From contig CM070576.1 in the NCBI GenBank assembly GCA_036346355.1, positions 13,375,558 through 13,439,557 on the forward strand: a stretch of DNA of 64,000 nucleotides, read 5' to 3'. Numbering within the stretch: position 1 is the first letter of the stretch; each line of letters starts with the position of its first letter. The stretch comes from Rhipidocladum racemiflorum (taxonomy: Eukaryota; Streptophyta; Magnoliopsida; Poales; Poaceae). The translations under genes were made by a program, and so were the position numbers. The notes beneath the pieces were generated by a model. The model made no database searches. It had not been told where the DNA came from and saw only the letters and a list, made by a program, of their open reading frames with translations. Of the stretch, positions 45,111 through 55,199 are shown piece after piece.

Positions 45111-45400
45111 GAAGTATTTTTAATCATTTTTAAAAGTTTTTTGAATCAAAATTTTTTATATCGAAAGTTTTCAAACTAAAAGTTTTTTAATCAAAAGTTT
45201 TCAAACTAAAAAGTTTTTTAACCGAAAGTTCTCAGACTGAAATTCTTTAATAAAAAGTTTTTGAGCCCAAAGTTTTTGGTTGAATTGAAAGTTTTCGGGC
45301 CAAAAGTTTTTGAACCAAAAGTTTTCAGTCGAATGGAAAGTTTTTGAATCAAAAGTTTTTGAACCTAAAGTTTTGATTCATCTGAAAGTTTTGAATCGAA
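45111..45400. repeat. Degenerate AAAGTTTTTGAACC-type repeat
   Basis: About 15 imperfect units of roughly 18-22 bp alternate AAAAGTTTT with GAACC, GAATC or CAAACT words. Similar words (GAAATTTCAACCCGAATTT) are found at 2660-2770 and 39140-39290 in blocks A and D. Confidence 0.7.
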
Positions 45401-45719
45401 TTTTTTTGTGTTAATGGATGATGAAGGGGTGGAAAAGAGGATGAGAGGGAGGAGTGAAGTGCAGGTCACCATGTGATAACATCTGGATATATCCTCACAT
45501 GTACTTTGGTAATTAAGGGTAACCTTAAATTAGTAATACCCATAGAGCTTAATATGCCAACTAACACAACTGTGACCATTGACGACGAAATTGTAGACAA
45601 CAGCCTTCCTGGTGCCATAAATTTAGAACCCTCATCCAAATCTAGCTAGTGTTCAATAACTCTAAAAAAGCTTAAACAATGATCTATATCTTTTATATTA
45701 TGACAATTATGGAACAGTA
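45401..45719. other. Spacer, no gene seen
   Basis: Short unassigned stretch between the degenerate repeat and the LTR fragment. Confidence 0.4.
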
Positions 45720-46480
45720 TGTAATACCCCAAATCAGGCCCACAAGTTCGTACAACATGTTAATCAAACCCCGACATCAATAAAACTATCTCTATCACTG
45801 CCTATCTAGCAAGATCCCACACTATTCTGACCACATTTCGATCCAACATGCCAAAACAGAGGAGAACGCGATCTAGATCTTTACCTAACGCCGGAAAGCG
45901 CACGATCGAGACTCGCAGAAAACAACTTTGTTTCACGTTCTCCGCTCTAGCACTCCTCCCAAACTCCCTGCGTCATGTTCCCCATGCGCCGCGGCAAGCC
46001 CTGCACGAGGTGACACGGTTAGATTCTGGAGTCGATGAGGGAAAAACACGAGGAATGCGAGAAAACAATGTGGACATGGCGTGGACGCGCACGGGATGCG
46101 TCCAGACAACGTGTGGCGTGGACGTGCGCAAATCGAGTCCGACGCTATGGTATCGCCTCCTGACAATGCACCACATCGGCTTCCCCTTCTGTGGCGTCCG
46201 GCGAGGCAGCCTCGACCCCTAGCGCGCGCACGGTGCGGTGCCGTCGTCAAGCGGTCACACGGAGATCAGCTCAGACACGGCTCACCTCGGTCCGGCGTGA
46301 CGACGACGACCACGTGACGGCGGCATGACAGCAGCAGCTATCCAGCGCGGCAGCAACCGCTTCCTCCGACCACAGCAACAGCAGCGGCAGCGCTGGCTTG
46401 CGCAGATGCTAGGGCTAGGGATGCGGCAGCAAAACAGGTGGCCCCCTGCCCCTGACCTTTAAACGCACGCCTAGATCAGT
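45720..46480 (+). mobile_element. Gypsy-type LTR fragment
   Basis: Starts TGTAATACCCCAAATCAGGC, a common start of grass gypsy LTRs, and runs into GC-rich leader-like DNA (45840-46480). The 3' end of the LTR is not seen: similarity to the 5' flank of gene copy 1 begins at about 46490, so the LTR is truncated at the gene. Open frames on both strands in 45848-46317 lack domains. Confidence 0.5.
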
Positions 46481-47506
46481 TGGGACTCGTCCTCGATGTT
46501 CGTTCTTTTTCTTTTTTCGTTTCTTCCATCCACACGAACAAACGGGAGATTATAGCGATGTATTGTGGAAGTCATATCTAACAGCCGTTCATGACTGCAG
46601 AATGTAAGGGATTTTGAAGACGTCGTGGAACAACTGCTTGATCTTTTGCGTGATAGCGATGGTAAAGGCAAAACTAAAGCATTCCACTTTGATGGCTGGT
46701 TTGGTCTTGGGGCATCTGCTGTTCTTAGAGCTGTGGTCGAATTCCTAAAATCCACATCAAGTGAATCTAGCACAAGAAATCATTTTGGCAGAATTATCCA
46801 CGTAGACTGCTCCCTGTGGAAAAGCAGAAGGGCGATGCAAAGGGCAATTGCGGAGGAGCTAAACCTTCGTCATTTAATGCCCATGTTTGATAAACAGGAC
46901 GAGGAAGATGATTTCAGAGGGGTTGATGACATCTCTAGATCAGAGATAACAAGCATTGGAGGTGTGATCCATCAATCTCTAGTAAACGAAAGATATCTGC
47001 TGATTTTTCATTACGGGGGAGATGAAGAGATTGATCTGGCAGAGTGTGGAGTTCCTGGAGTCGGAACTTTTGGTGAAGGTAAACTGTTATGGACCAATAA
47101 CGGAAGATTTCAGCTCTCACCCAGAGAACAGAAGCTGAAGTCCAGTTCTGTTTATATATATATATGTATATCCGCCCCAACAATGATACATATGTTAGTC
47201 AACACTTGCGTCGTTCATTGCACAAAGAAGCTGTTGAAGTGATTGGTTACACTGGCATAGATGACATTGACCCGACAATAGTTGTGGATTGCTTCTTGTA
47301 CTCACTATTGCTGATAGAACAACTACGTGGAAACTCTATCAGCGTTGACTATGGCTGGGCTACTCATGCTTGCAACTATTGGATATGTGATGGAATCCTC
47401 CAAGGGGACAGAGCTTGGGAAGTAGGCAATGCATTGTATGGAGTGATACGACGATTGGGCTATTCTTCACGTGAAACAGAAGGTTTGGCATACTATTTGG
47501 ATCGGC

Positions 47507-47658
47507 GAATAAAACCCTATGATGGCTGGAATTCAACCACCTCGGACAAACAAGGAGCACAGAATATCTCAACTGTTTCTGTTAATTCATCATCCTATTT
47601 CCTTACATTTGGGGGAATAAAACACTATGAAGGCTGGAATTCAACCACCTCAGATAAA
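47507..47658 (+). repeat. In-frame 108-bp partial duplication in gene copy 2
   Basis: GAATAAAAC plus TATGATGGCTGGAATTCAAC at 47507 recurs at 47615. The protein therefore has YDGWNSTTSDKQ and YEGWNSTTSDKQ 36 residues apart. Copy 1 has the segment once. It lies between the ARC2-like region and the first LRR. Confidence 0.8.
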
Positions 47659-50137
47659 CAAGAAGTACCGAAAGATTTGTTTCAACTGGCCAGCAACCTC
47701 CGTGTGCTGAAACTCTGCAAGTGCAGCTTTGATTTTTCATCACCTCCTTTCCTCTGCTGCCACAACCTAAGATTCCTATGGCTCGGCCATTGTACAAACA
47801 CAGGAAAGGAGCAAGGTGAAGGGCCATGTTTCCCAAACCTGTTGGTGCTTGATATACGTTCCACAGATTATCTCTTATTGCCCCAGATGATAGAATTGAT
47901 GACCAATCTCAGGGAGCTAAATACAAAGGGAATCTCATGGAGGAATATAATTCATGCATGCACAAAGCTACAGAACCTTCACAAGCTTCGAGTAACGAAA
48001 TCTTTAGAAGTGATCAAAGTGGACAATTGCTCTTTCGCAAATATGAAGAATTTGGAACTCCTTGACCTGTCCGGCAACACTCGCCTAGAATCATTGCCTA
48101 TAATGTCATCAGCAAGAAGCCTGAAGATGCTTATTCTTGATGGTTGTTCCAGCATGGAGCATGTTGTACTTGAAAGAGCTCCATTACTCGAGATTTTTAG
48201 CTTTGATGGTTATGGCCCAGCAGAGAATTGGACGCATCCCATACAACTGCCAGAAAAGGAATTGCGTCCCAAGCATCGTGAAGATCCAATCAAAACCAGG
48301 GTCACAAAGATCTCCCTAGAGGGTTGTGCCCAACTGCGAAGTATATTCCTACGTGCGTTGCCCAATTTGAAGGAGTTGAACCTCTCTGGTACGGCCATAA
48401 AAAAACTTGACCTCAATGCAATGGAAGTACCACAACTCGAGAAGCTATTCCTACTAGGCTGTGAGCAACTTCGGAGCCTACTCTGGAATGGACGTAGCCC
48501 TAGATTGGAAGTGCTGCATGTAGACACTCAGAGGGAAGGCAAGACCAATGGTCTGTTGCAGAGAACAGAGAGGTTTGTTGACATCGAGAAATCTATTACT
48601 TTTACAGATGGAAGATTCAGTTGGTCAGTTATGAAGGCAGTTTTATTCTTCCATAACCTTGATAAGGTGCGCATCCATGTGTCTTCTATGTTACATAGTC
48701 AACTTAGCATCACCAAAAGTATTGAGGTGATTGGCCCCAACCAAGTGGACTTGCTCCCAACAGGACCCTTGTTGCCGTACAAGGATATTGGCCTTGCGGA
48801 GGATGTTGCGTGCTCTGTCTTGATGTGGGATTGCCAGCAGCTTCAGGCTTTGGATGTGCATATCGAGATTGGTGAAGGAAGCCACAATTTACAGAGTATG
48901 CACAACAGTGAAGGATTTAAAGATTTCCTTGATGATAACGTTCAATCGTTGCATGTGCATGACAGTTCCTCAATCACGGCTATCACTCCAAGTCAAGTAT
49001 ATTGTGACCGCCTCGAATGGTGTCATGTTGAGAGATGCCCCAGGCTGCACACTCTCTTTACTTGTTACAAAGGAGGATGTATAAATTTTTGTGCCTTGAA
49101 GACATTTTCAGCGTGTGATCTCCCCATGGCCCATTGCATTTGGAGCAAAGGAATTGGTGGTCAAAGGTGTCCCAAATAGCTAGCAATAGCTCTCTATAGC
49201 TTTTCAGTTCATGAAACATGGCATTACCCCCAAAAAATTCCGTAAATTAGCTATGGCCATGCAAGAGACTCGCTACTCCCACTAGAGCTAATAGCTTATA
49301 GTTATTATGGCTGACCACTGCACAATATCTTTACCGTTTATTCATTTCTTTTTATGGCATGTTTAGAAAGTACTTCTATTTATACAAATTATAAAAATTG
49401 ATTATTTTCAATTAAAATAGGGAATGTACTTCTATTTACATCACATTATAAAACTTGATTATTTTCAATTAAAATAGGTTAGTATTCAATTAAAATTGAC
49501 TATTCAGTTTTGGATATGTATAGGTTTTAATGATATATTGGATTGTATTTCTCTTGTTTGTTTTATTTGTGGTTTATTATATTAATTGTTGATTATTGGT
49601 TCATACTTAATAGAAATCGTGCTTTGTATATGGCTTCTTCTTGGATTATCATATAATAATATTCAATATATTAGTTTTAGATTATCATGTTTCTGTTTTG
49701 CTAGCATTTTTAGTTTAAAGAATATTTTAGACAACGCTAAAAACTTATTAATTTTTTTTTGAAAAAAAATCACTATGCAGTATAGCTTTTTTTGATATGC
49801 CAAATCCCTCAATGTTGTCATCATAATCATGAGTTATATCCTTGGTTCCTCTCACAGCTTTGGAAGCCTACAACATCTATACCTGCAAAATTGCCCCAGG
49901 CTGGTGTTCGCCCTACCCATTTCCTTGAGCTTGCCAAGCTTGGAGACCCTCCTGATCGCGTACTGCCGTAATCTCAAACATGTTTTCCCATTGGATGACG
50001 AGCACCCTAACGAAATAGCAGCTGGTGTCACATTCGAGAAACTGAAGCACATCAAGCTACAACATCTCCACAAGCTGGAGCAGATATGCGAGGCTAGATT
50101 GATGTCGCCGGTGTTGGAGACGATCAGCCTCAGGGAC

Positions 50138-51061
50138 TGAGGACATCACTACCATGCATACCATGCCTACAAACCCAATTGAAGCCAACAATGTAATACA
50201 AGGGCCAATTACTCGAGCTCGGGCACGACAATTCAATTACCAGGTGAATGCGTTCCTCGGGTTGCATACAAATAATTTAATGAATGGAATGCTATTTAAT
50301 CCTCGTGATGATTTTATTGTCCTTAGGAACCATGGAGAAGGACTCCCAAACGTCAAGCATGAAGCCAATTCTTCCGGTGCACAAGTTATACTCGGATTCG
50401 GCCTCCGGGACAGCACCAACTTAAAATGACCATAACTTTTGATCCACAAGGGTGTTTGGGGTCTATGAGTACTGGTTTGAAAGGTTTCGACGTCCTCTTT
50501 CCAACGGATCCGACCCCATCCCCAAATTCCGTCCGAGTCGACGGGAATCTGCAAAACAATTGGCGTCACTTTTCCAAATCGAGAAGACTTGGGCTTTGGG
50601 CCTTGTAATAGAGTTGTAGTTGGTATCCTACTGCTTTGGACGTGATTCCCACGCCCCTAGCTTTCATAAATAGCCAGACATCGGCTCCTTAGGGTTTTGG
50701 GTTTTATTTGATTAGTTTAGCCAAGTGCAAACTTGATCGTGCGAGTTGTCTTTGGACAGCCACCTTGTCAAGATCGCCAATAAGACTCCACTTTGTTTCG
50801 CTTCAGCTTTATCCGCAATTTCAGATTGCTTATCCTATTGTTCTTGCTTGTTCTTCGTTGCTTGCAGGAATTGAACCTCAGTGTTCAGGTTGATCGTGCC
50901 TACGGCAAGATCAATAACCTACCGGAGTTGGTTTAGCGATTGCTAAGGCGCATCGTCGTCAAATGACGGTGTAGTCGGATCGTCAAAGTCGACTCCAACA
51001 AATCGATCGTGGTGTTTCTCATCGAAAGATCGACACCCATAGTGCCATCACGGCTCTATCA
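50138..51061 (+). repeat. 5' LTR of the TR-GAG element
   Basis: 924 bp. Contains a frame encoding GPITRARARQFNYQVNAFLG, which in related full-length elements forms the end of the polyprotein. By eye, five substitutions, all transitions, separate it from the 3' LTR over about 640 aligned bases. Confidence 0.9.
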
Positions 51062-51063
51062 AG

Positions 51064-51080
51064 TGGTATCGAGCAAACCA
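51064..51080 (+). other. Primer-binding site of the TR-GAG element
   Basis: TGGTATCGAGCAAACC, two bases after the 5' LTR. It matches the tRNA-iMet type TGGTATCAGAGC with one base missing. Confidence 0.75.
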
Positions 51081-51369
51081 AGTTGCTCGGTGAGAATTCT
51101 TTACCCTAGATTAGTAGATTGATATCTTTCCTATAGTCCGAGCGCCATCGATTGGATCTCCCCATACCAAAACAATTTGAGCCTCGCAATTTCCTTTCCA
51201 AAGGTAATCGCGTTATTGAATTTTTGGTTGCATCGTCGTGTCGAGTTGCTGAATTCTAGTCTAGTTGGAGTCCAGGTCGAAAGCGGTTTCGAAGTTGTAT
51301 TCGGTTTCGAAGTTGTGTTCGGTTTCGGTCCTGTTGAAAAAGGTGTTCGACCGGTTTCTTTTCATCCGA

Positions 51370-51605
51370 CTGGTCGCCCGAATGGTCGCCACTGATCGTC
51401 GCCCTTTGACCGTCGCCGCTTTGACCGATCGCCCTCTGTTAGCCGATCGTCACCGCCGATCGTCGCCACTGACCGTCGCCGCTTTACCGTCGCCCTGATC
51501 GTCGCCACTGATCGTCGCCGCCGATCGATCGCCCTCTGTTAGCCGATCGTCGCCGCCGATCGTCGCCGCCGATCGTCGCCGCCTACCTGGTCGCCCTCCT
51601 GTTAG
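51370..51605. repeat. GATCGTCGCC minisatellite in the element leader
   Basis: About 15 imperfect units of GATCGTCGCC[GA]CC or GACCGTCGCC, with CTCTGTTAGCC spacers at 51435, 51532 and 51598. Lies in the untranslated leader between the primer site and gag. Confidence 0.85.
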
Positions 51606-51661
51606 CCGATTGGTCTTCCGCCTGCATAGCACTTGAAAGAAAAACGAGTCGGATCGTTCCG

Positions 51662-51684
51662 CAAAAAAAAAAAAAAAAAAAAAG
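51662..51684. repeat. Poly(A) run in the element leader
   Basis: About 22 consecutive A residues; not at a 3' end, so probably a slippage-prone homopolymer. Confidence 0.9.
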
Positions 51685-52172
51685 AGTCTGGAACAGATCC
51701 GAAAATTTTTATGTGCCAAACCTATTTTCACAAGATCCCCAGTCTTCAGTGATGGTTCCCTTCTTTCGCGAATTTTTTTCGTGACTTTTTTTTCATCTCA
51801 TTGTGGAATCAGATTGCCGCGACAAACAGCTTTGAGTCACCAGTCCTTGCTAGCCTAGAGTCAAGAACTAGTGACTAGACGTTGAACAATTCTTCAATTT
51901 TGCATTCACTGATTGGATTATTGCTAACCTTTTGCTACTAAATTAAGCCTGTCCAAGCTCCACTTTCTACCCGTACAGGCGTTCGATCCCTTGGCAATCG
52001 CTCTACACAAACTTCGGAGAACCTTTGACAACGCCAACGACCGACAACGCCTGCTGCATTGTAAGAACTTGTAAGAACTTGGGTCATAGGCTTGAGCGCT
52101 TGAGAGACTTGCCACCTAGTAGTTGATAGGAACATTATACTTGTTATATTGTTTTCTTGTCTTCTACTAACC

Positions 52173-52986
52173 ATGTTAGGTGATGAGGATTCGATGCATC
52201 ACTCTCCACGCACAAAGGGAATTGTTGCTAGAATGTCACTACAAGAAGACCGCCTCCGGTCTATCGAGACCGCTCAGAGAGTTGCTAACACTAATCTTGC
52301 TACTATTTTGTCTAGACTTGATACGCTTATGTGCACGCCCTCGAACTTCCAATCCTCTACCTCATCTTCTAAGCAACAAAAATGATGCTCAGGTACAGGT
52401 TGATGATGATTCCCTAGATAAGGTTAAATTCGCCATTCCACCTTTTAATGGTCATTATGATCCTGATGCCTATATTAATTGGGAGATAGCAGTAGACAAA
52501 GAATTTGGCAAGTATGATTTGTCTGAAAATGAAAAGATTAGGATTGCTGCTAGTGTGCTAAATGAATATGCATTAACATGGTGGAAACATATTTGTAGAA
52601 AAGAGAGAAAACCTGAAAATTGGAAGGCCATGAAAAGACTTATGAGAATTGATTATGTTCCTGAATATCATTCTGAATTTTTGTATACTAGACTCCAATG
52701 CTTGAAACAAGGAAATAAGTGCTTTAAGGAATACTATGAACGATTGCAAAATCATTTGTTGCGTTGTGGTTTAGTTGAAGGTGAAGAAGCAACAGAGCTT
52801 AGGTTCATACGTGGACTTAATCAAGAAATTCAGGATGCTCTTATTGATGAAACATATAGTTCTCTTTCAGAATTGGTTGTATGTACTTGTAGAGTTGAAA
52901 ATATGCTTGCTGAATCCTTGAAAGAATCATTAGCTTCATTTGAGGCGCCCATTGTTGCACCTTCTTTTGTAGCTAACATTTTGTAG
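52173..52986 (+). CDS. Gag of the TR-GAG element (one frameshift)
   Basis: Start ATG at 52173 (MLGDEDSMHHS), then a coiled-coil-like stretch. The frame changes at the A run near 52377-52381, and the retrotransposon Gag domain follows: FAIPPFNGHYDPDAYINWE, EFGKYDLSENEKIRIAAS, ALTWWKHI, FKEYYERLQNHLLRCGL, ATELRFIRGLNQEIQDAL, typical of plant Ty3/gypsy capsid. No zinc knuckle is seen. TAG at 52984-52986 ends it, after which the same frame stays open to 53400. The frameshift could be a mutation or a sequence error in a homopolymer. Confidence 0.8.
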
Positions 52987-53400
52987 AAAAGTGAGCACCA
53001 TCGAGAGAATGATGTAGAAGTGCATATGGAGAAAGAACTGATCAAGATTACCCCATGTGTAAGTGAAGAGATAATAGTTGAAGAAACACCTACAACAGCT
53101 GATGAGAACTTACAAGGTAATATAATAGGTATGGACTTTACACATGGAGAAAATAATTTTGAAGAGCTAAAACTATCCACAAATCATGCTATCGTAGAGC
53201 AACTAATAGTGGAACCAATTGCTGATTTTGCTTTGTTACAAGATGATTTGCTTGCTATTTCTTGTGATAAAGAAGAGTTGTGTGATAATACTTCACTTAT
53301 ATTCATGACACAACTAGCAAATGGACATGTCACTTTTGTTAACACACTAGACACTTATGCTGAAAACAAACATGTCATTCACATCACAAGCTTAAAATGA
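52987..53400 (+). CDS. Acidic frame of unknown function after Gag
   Basis: In the same frame as Gag, separated by one TAG; first ATG at about 53023. The product is acidic (EEIIVEETPTTADENLQ, FALLQDDLLAISCDKEEL) and ends HVIHITSLK before TGA at 53398. Not recognised as a named domain. Comparable acidic frames occur, from memory, downstream of gag in grass gag-only gypsy relatives. Confidence 0.5.
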   Translation, partial: KSEHHRENDVEVHMEKELIKITPCVSEEIIVEETPTTADENLQGNIIGMDFTHGENNFEELKLSTNHAIVEQLIVEPIADFALLQDDLLAISCDKEELCDNTSLIFMTQLANGHVTFVNTLDTYAENKHVIHITSLK

Positions 53401-53404
53401 TGAG

Positions 53405-53815
53405 TTGAAATTGATGTCTTCTTTATATACATTAGGCTACATTGAATTTGATGTTCCGTGTGATCTGAATTATTTAGAGGAGAGCCTTTTTGTACATTCT
53501 GATTTGTCATGGTTATCACGAAATATCTTTTATGTTATTGGCAAAAATAGTGAGAAAGGAGAGTATAAAGCACATCGAGTTTACATTTGTTCAGATTTTA
53601 AACCTCCGTTTGCAATGCAACAATGTCATCAATTTAATAATTGCCATATCACTAATCATGTCAGACCAAGTACATTTGGTTCCATTCACAAGTCACATGA
53701 TAGTTTTCAAGAAAGGGAGGATACGGTTGATAGAAATTCTCGATCCATTGATTTCATTGCAAATGTGCATATTGCTTTGTTTCCTGTCATTACTAACATT
53801 TCACAGACAATATGA
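53405..53815 (+). CDS. Second unknown frame of the TR-GAG element
   Basis: About 136 residues including LSSLYTLGYIEFDVPCDL-type and FYVIGKNSEKGEYKAHRVYI words, no zinc, protease or polymerase motif. First residues are not a convincing start, so it may be translated as part of a longer Gag fusion interrupted at 53398-53404. Function unknown. Confidence 0.45.
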   Translation: MKLMSSLYTLGYIEFDVPCDLNYLEESLFVHSDLSWLSRNIFYVIGKNSEKGEYKAHRVYICSDFKPPFAMQQCHQFNNCHITNHVRPSTFGSIHKSHDSFQEREDTVDRNSRSIDFIANVHIALFPVITNISQTI

Positions 53816-54187
53816 TGGAGTCGAGGATGACTCCACTTCAAGAAAGGGAGGATGATGAGACCATGCTCATCATGGACAGAACTAACACCGCATACATATG
53901 GTCATCACCAAGTATTGCTACAGCTTATATCAATCGCATGGTTTCATCGACCCCCACCTTGGCCAGGACCATTAAGTTGGCGACACTTCACGGCATCCTC
54001 TACTTCGTATACAACTACTACGATGGCTCCATCTGCATGGCTTTATCGACCCCCACCTTGGCCATCCTTCTACATCTTCGTCGGTTCAAGGACCATTGAC
54101 TCGAGCTCGATCCCGTCAAATGAATTATCAGATCTAAAGACAAACTTGGGAGAAGATGATGAACTTGAGTCGAGGACGACTCAAATG

Positions 54188-54204
54188 CAAGAAGGGGAGG
54201 ATGA
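54188..54204 (+). other. Polypurine tract of the TR-GAG element
   Basis: AAGAAGGGGAGGATGA sits directly before the 3' LTR. A similar AAGAAAGGGAGGATGATGA at 53838 may be a duplicate. Confidence 0.75.
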
Positions 54205-54921
54205 TGAGGACATCACTACCATGCATACCATGCCTACAAACCCAATTGAAGCCAACAATGTAATACAAGGGCCAATTACTCGAGCTCGGGCACGACAATT
54301 CAATTACCAGGTGAATGCGTTCCTCGGGTTGCATACAAATAATTTAATGAATGGAATGCTATTTAATCCTCACGATGATTTTATTGTCCTTAGGAACCAT
54401 GGAGAAGGACTCCCAAACGTCAAGCATGAAGCCAATTCTTCCGGTGCACAAGTTATACTCGGATTCGGCCTCCAGGACAACACCAACTTAAAATGACCAT
54501 AACTTTTGATCCACAAGGGTGTTTGGGGTCTATGAGTACTGGTTTGAAAGGTTTCGACGTCCTCTTTCCAACGGATCCGACCCCATCCCCAAATTCCGTC
54601 CGAGTCGACGGGAATCTGCAAAACAATTGGCGTCACTTTTCCAAATCGAGAAGACTTGGGCTTTGGGCCTTGTAATAGAGTTGTAGTTGGTATCCTACTG
54701 CTTTGGACGTGATTCCCATGCCCCTAGCTTTCATAAATAGCCAGACATCGGCTCCTTAGGGTTTTGGGTTTTATTTGATTAGTTTAGCCAAGTGCAAACT
54801 TGATCGTGCGAGTTGTGCTGGACAGCCACCTTGTCAAGATCGTCAATAAGACTCCAACAAATCGATCGTGTGTTTCTCATCGAAAGATCGGGACACCCAT
54901 AGTGCCATCACGGCTCTATCA
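54205..54921 (+). repeat. 3' LTR of the TR-GAG element, with a 207-bp deletion
   Basis: 717 bp against 924 bp for the 5' LTR; the whole length difference is one 207-bp deletion. In the 5' LTR the missing segment lies between two GACTCCA repeats (50784-50790 and 50991-50997), and only one GACTCCA is left here, the mark of deletion between short direct repeats. Confidence 0.9.
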
Positions 54922-55199
54922 GCTGGGGCCTGAGACGCCTGCTGGCTGTCGCACGTCAAGGTCCTAAGCCGATCGTGGACGGCGAGAAGGACTGGTGGGA
55001 CAAGCTCGAGTGGGACGGCATGGAGGCCAACCATCATCCATCGCTCTTCGAAACACGCCACTCTGCTTACTACAAGAAGACCATCCCAAGGGGCTCACTT
55101 CTAAGGTTTGTTGTTCATGGATTTCTTATATACATATAGATAATTTGCTATCTAAGTAATATTTTTAATTTTCCTTCTTCATTTCCTAGGTAATTTGTT

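Larger units (their letters stand above)
50138..54921 (+). mobile_element. Young gag-only Ty3/gypsy-type element (TR-GAG) inside gene copy 2
   Basis: LTRs 50138-51061 and 54205-54921 both run from TGAGGACATCACTACC to CACGGCTCTATCA. A primer site follows the first, and a purine tract precedes the second. It encodes Gag and two further unknown frames but no protease, reverse transcriptase or integrase, so it must rely on proteins of a partner element. It lies in the sense orientation in the third-last coding part of the NLR gene. Host sequence on the two sides joins without the usual 5-bp duplication. Confidence 0.9.
46601..55193 (+). pseudogene. NLR-like gene copy 2: degenerate NB-ARC plus LRR, split by a retroelement
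   Basis: Exons inferred by comparison with copy 1: 46601-49166, 49858-50139 continuing at 54922/54923-55105 after the inserted element, and 55190-55193 (stop TAA at 55191). The intron 49167-49857 starts GTGTCC and ends CTCTCACAG. Domains: P-loop region GWFGLGASAVLRA (about 46690) again without lysine; YLLIFHYGGDEE at the kinase-2 site; LLWTNNGR; CFLYSLLLIEQL to ACNYWICDGIL; a long LRR region (47690-49160 and 49858 on). The frame opens straight after CTGCAG at 46600, with TGA just upstream in frame and no ATG until within the NB region. One base is missing near 47175 relative to copy 1. Otherwise the 2-kb frame 47176-49166 is open, so copy 2 decayed later than copy 1. A 108-bp in-frame repeat is present at 47507-47658. 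Confidence 0.8.

Noticed and set aside
45848..46317. Arg-rich frames on both strands before gene copy 2, possible first exon
   Set aside because: They lie in a gypsy-type LTR fragment that has no counterpart before gene copy 1.
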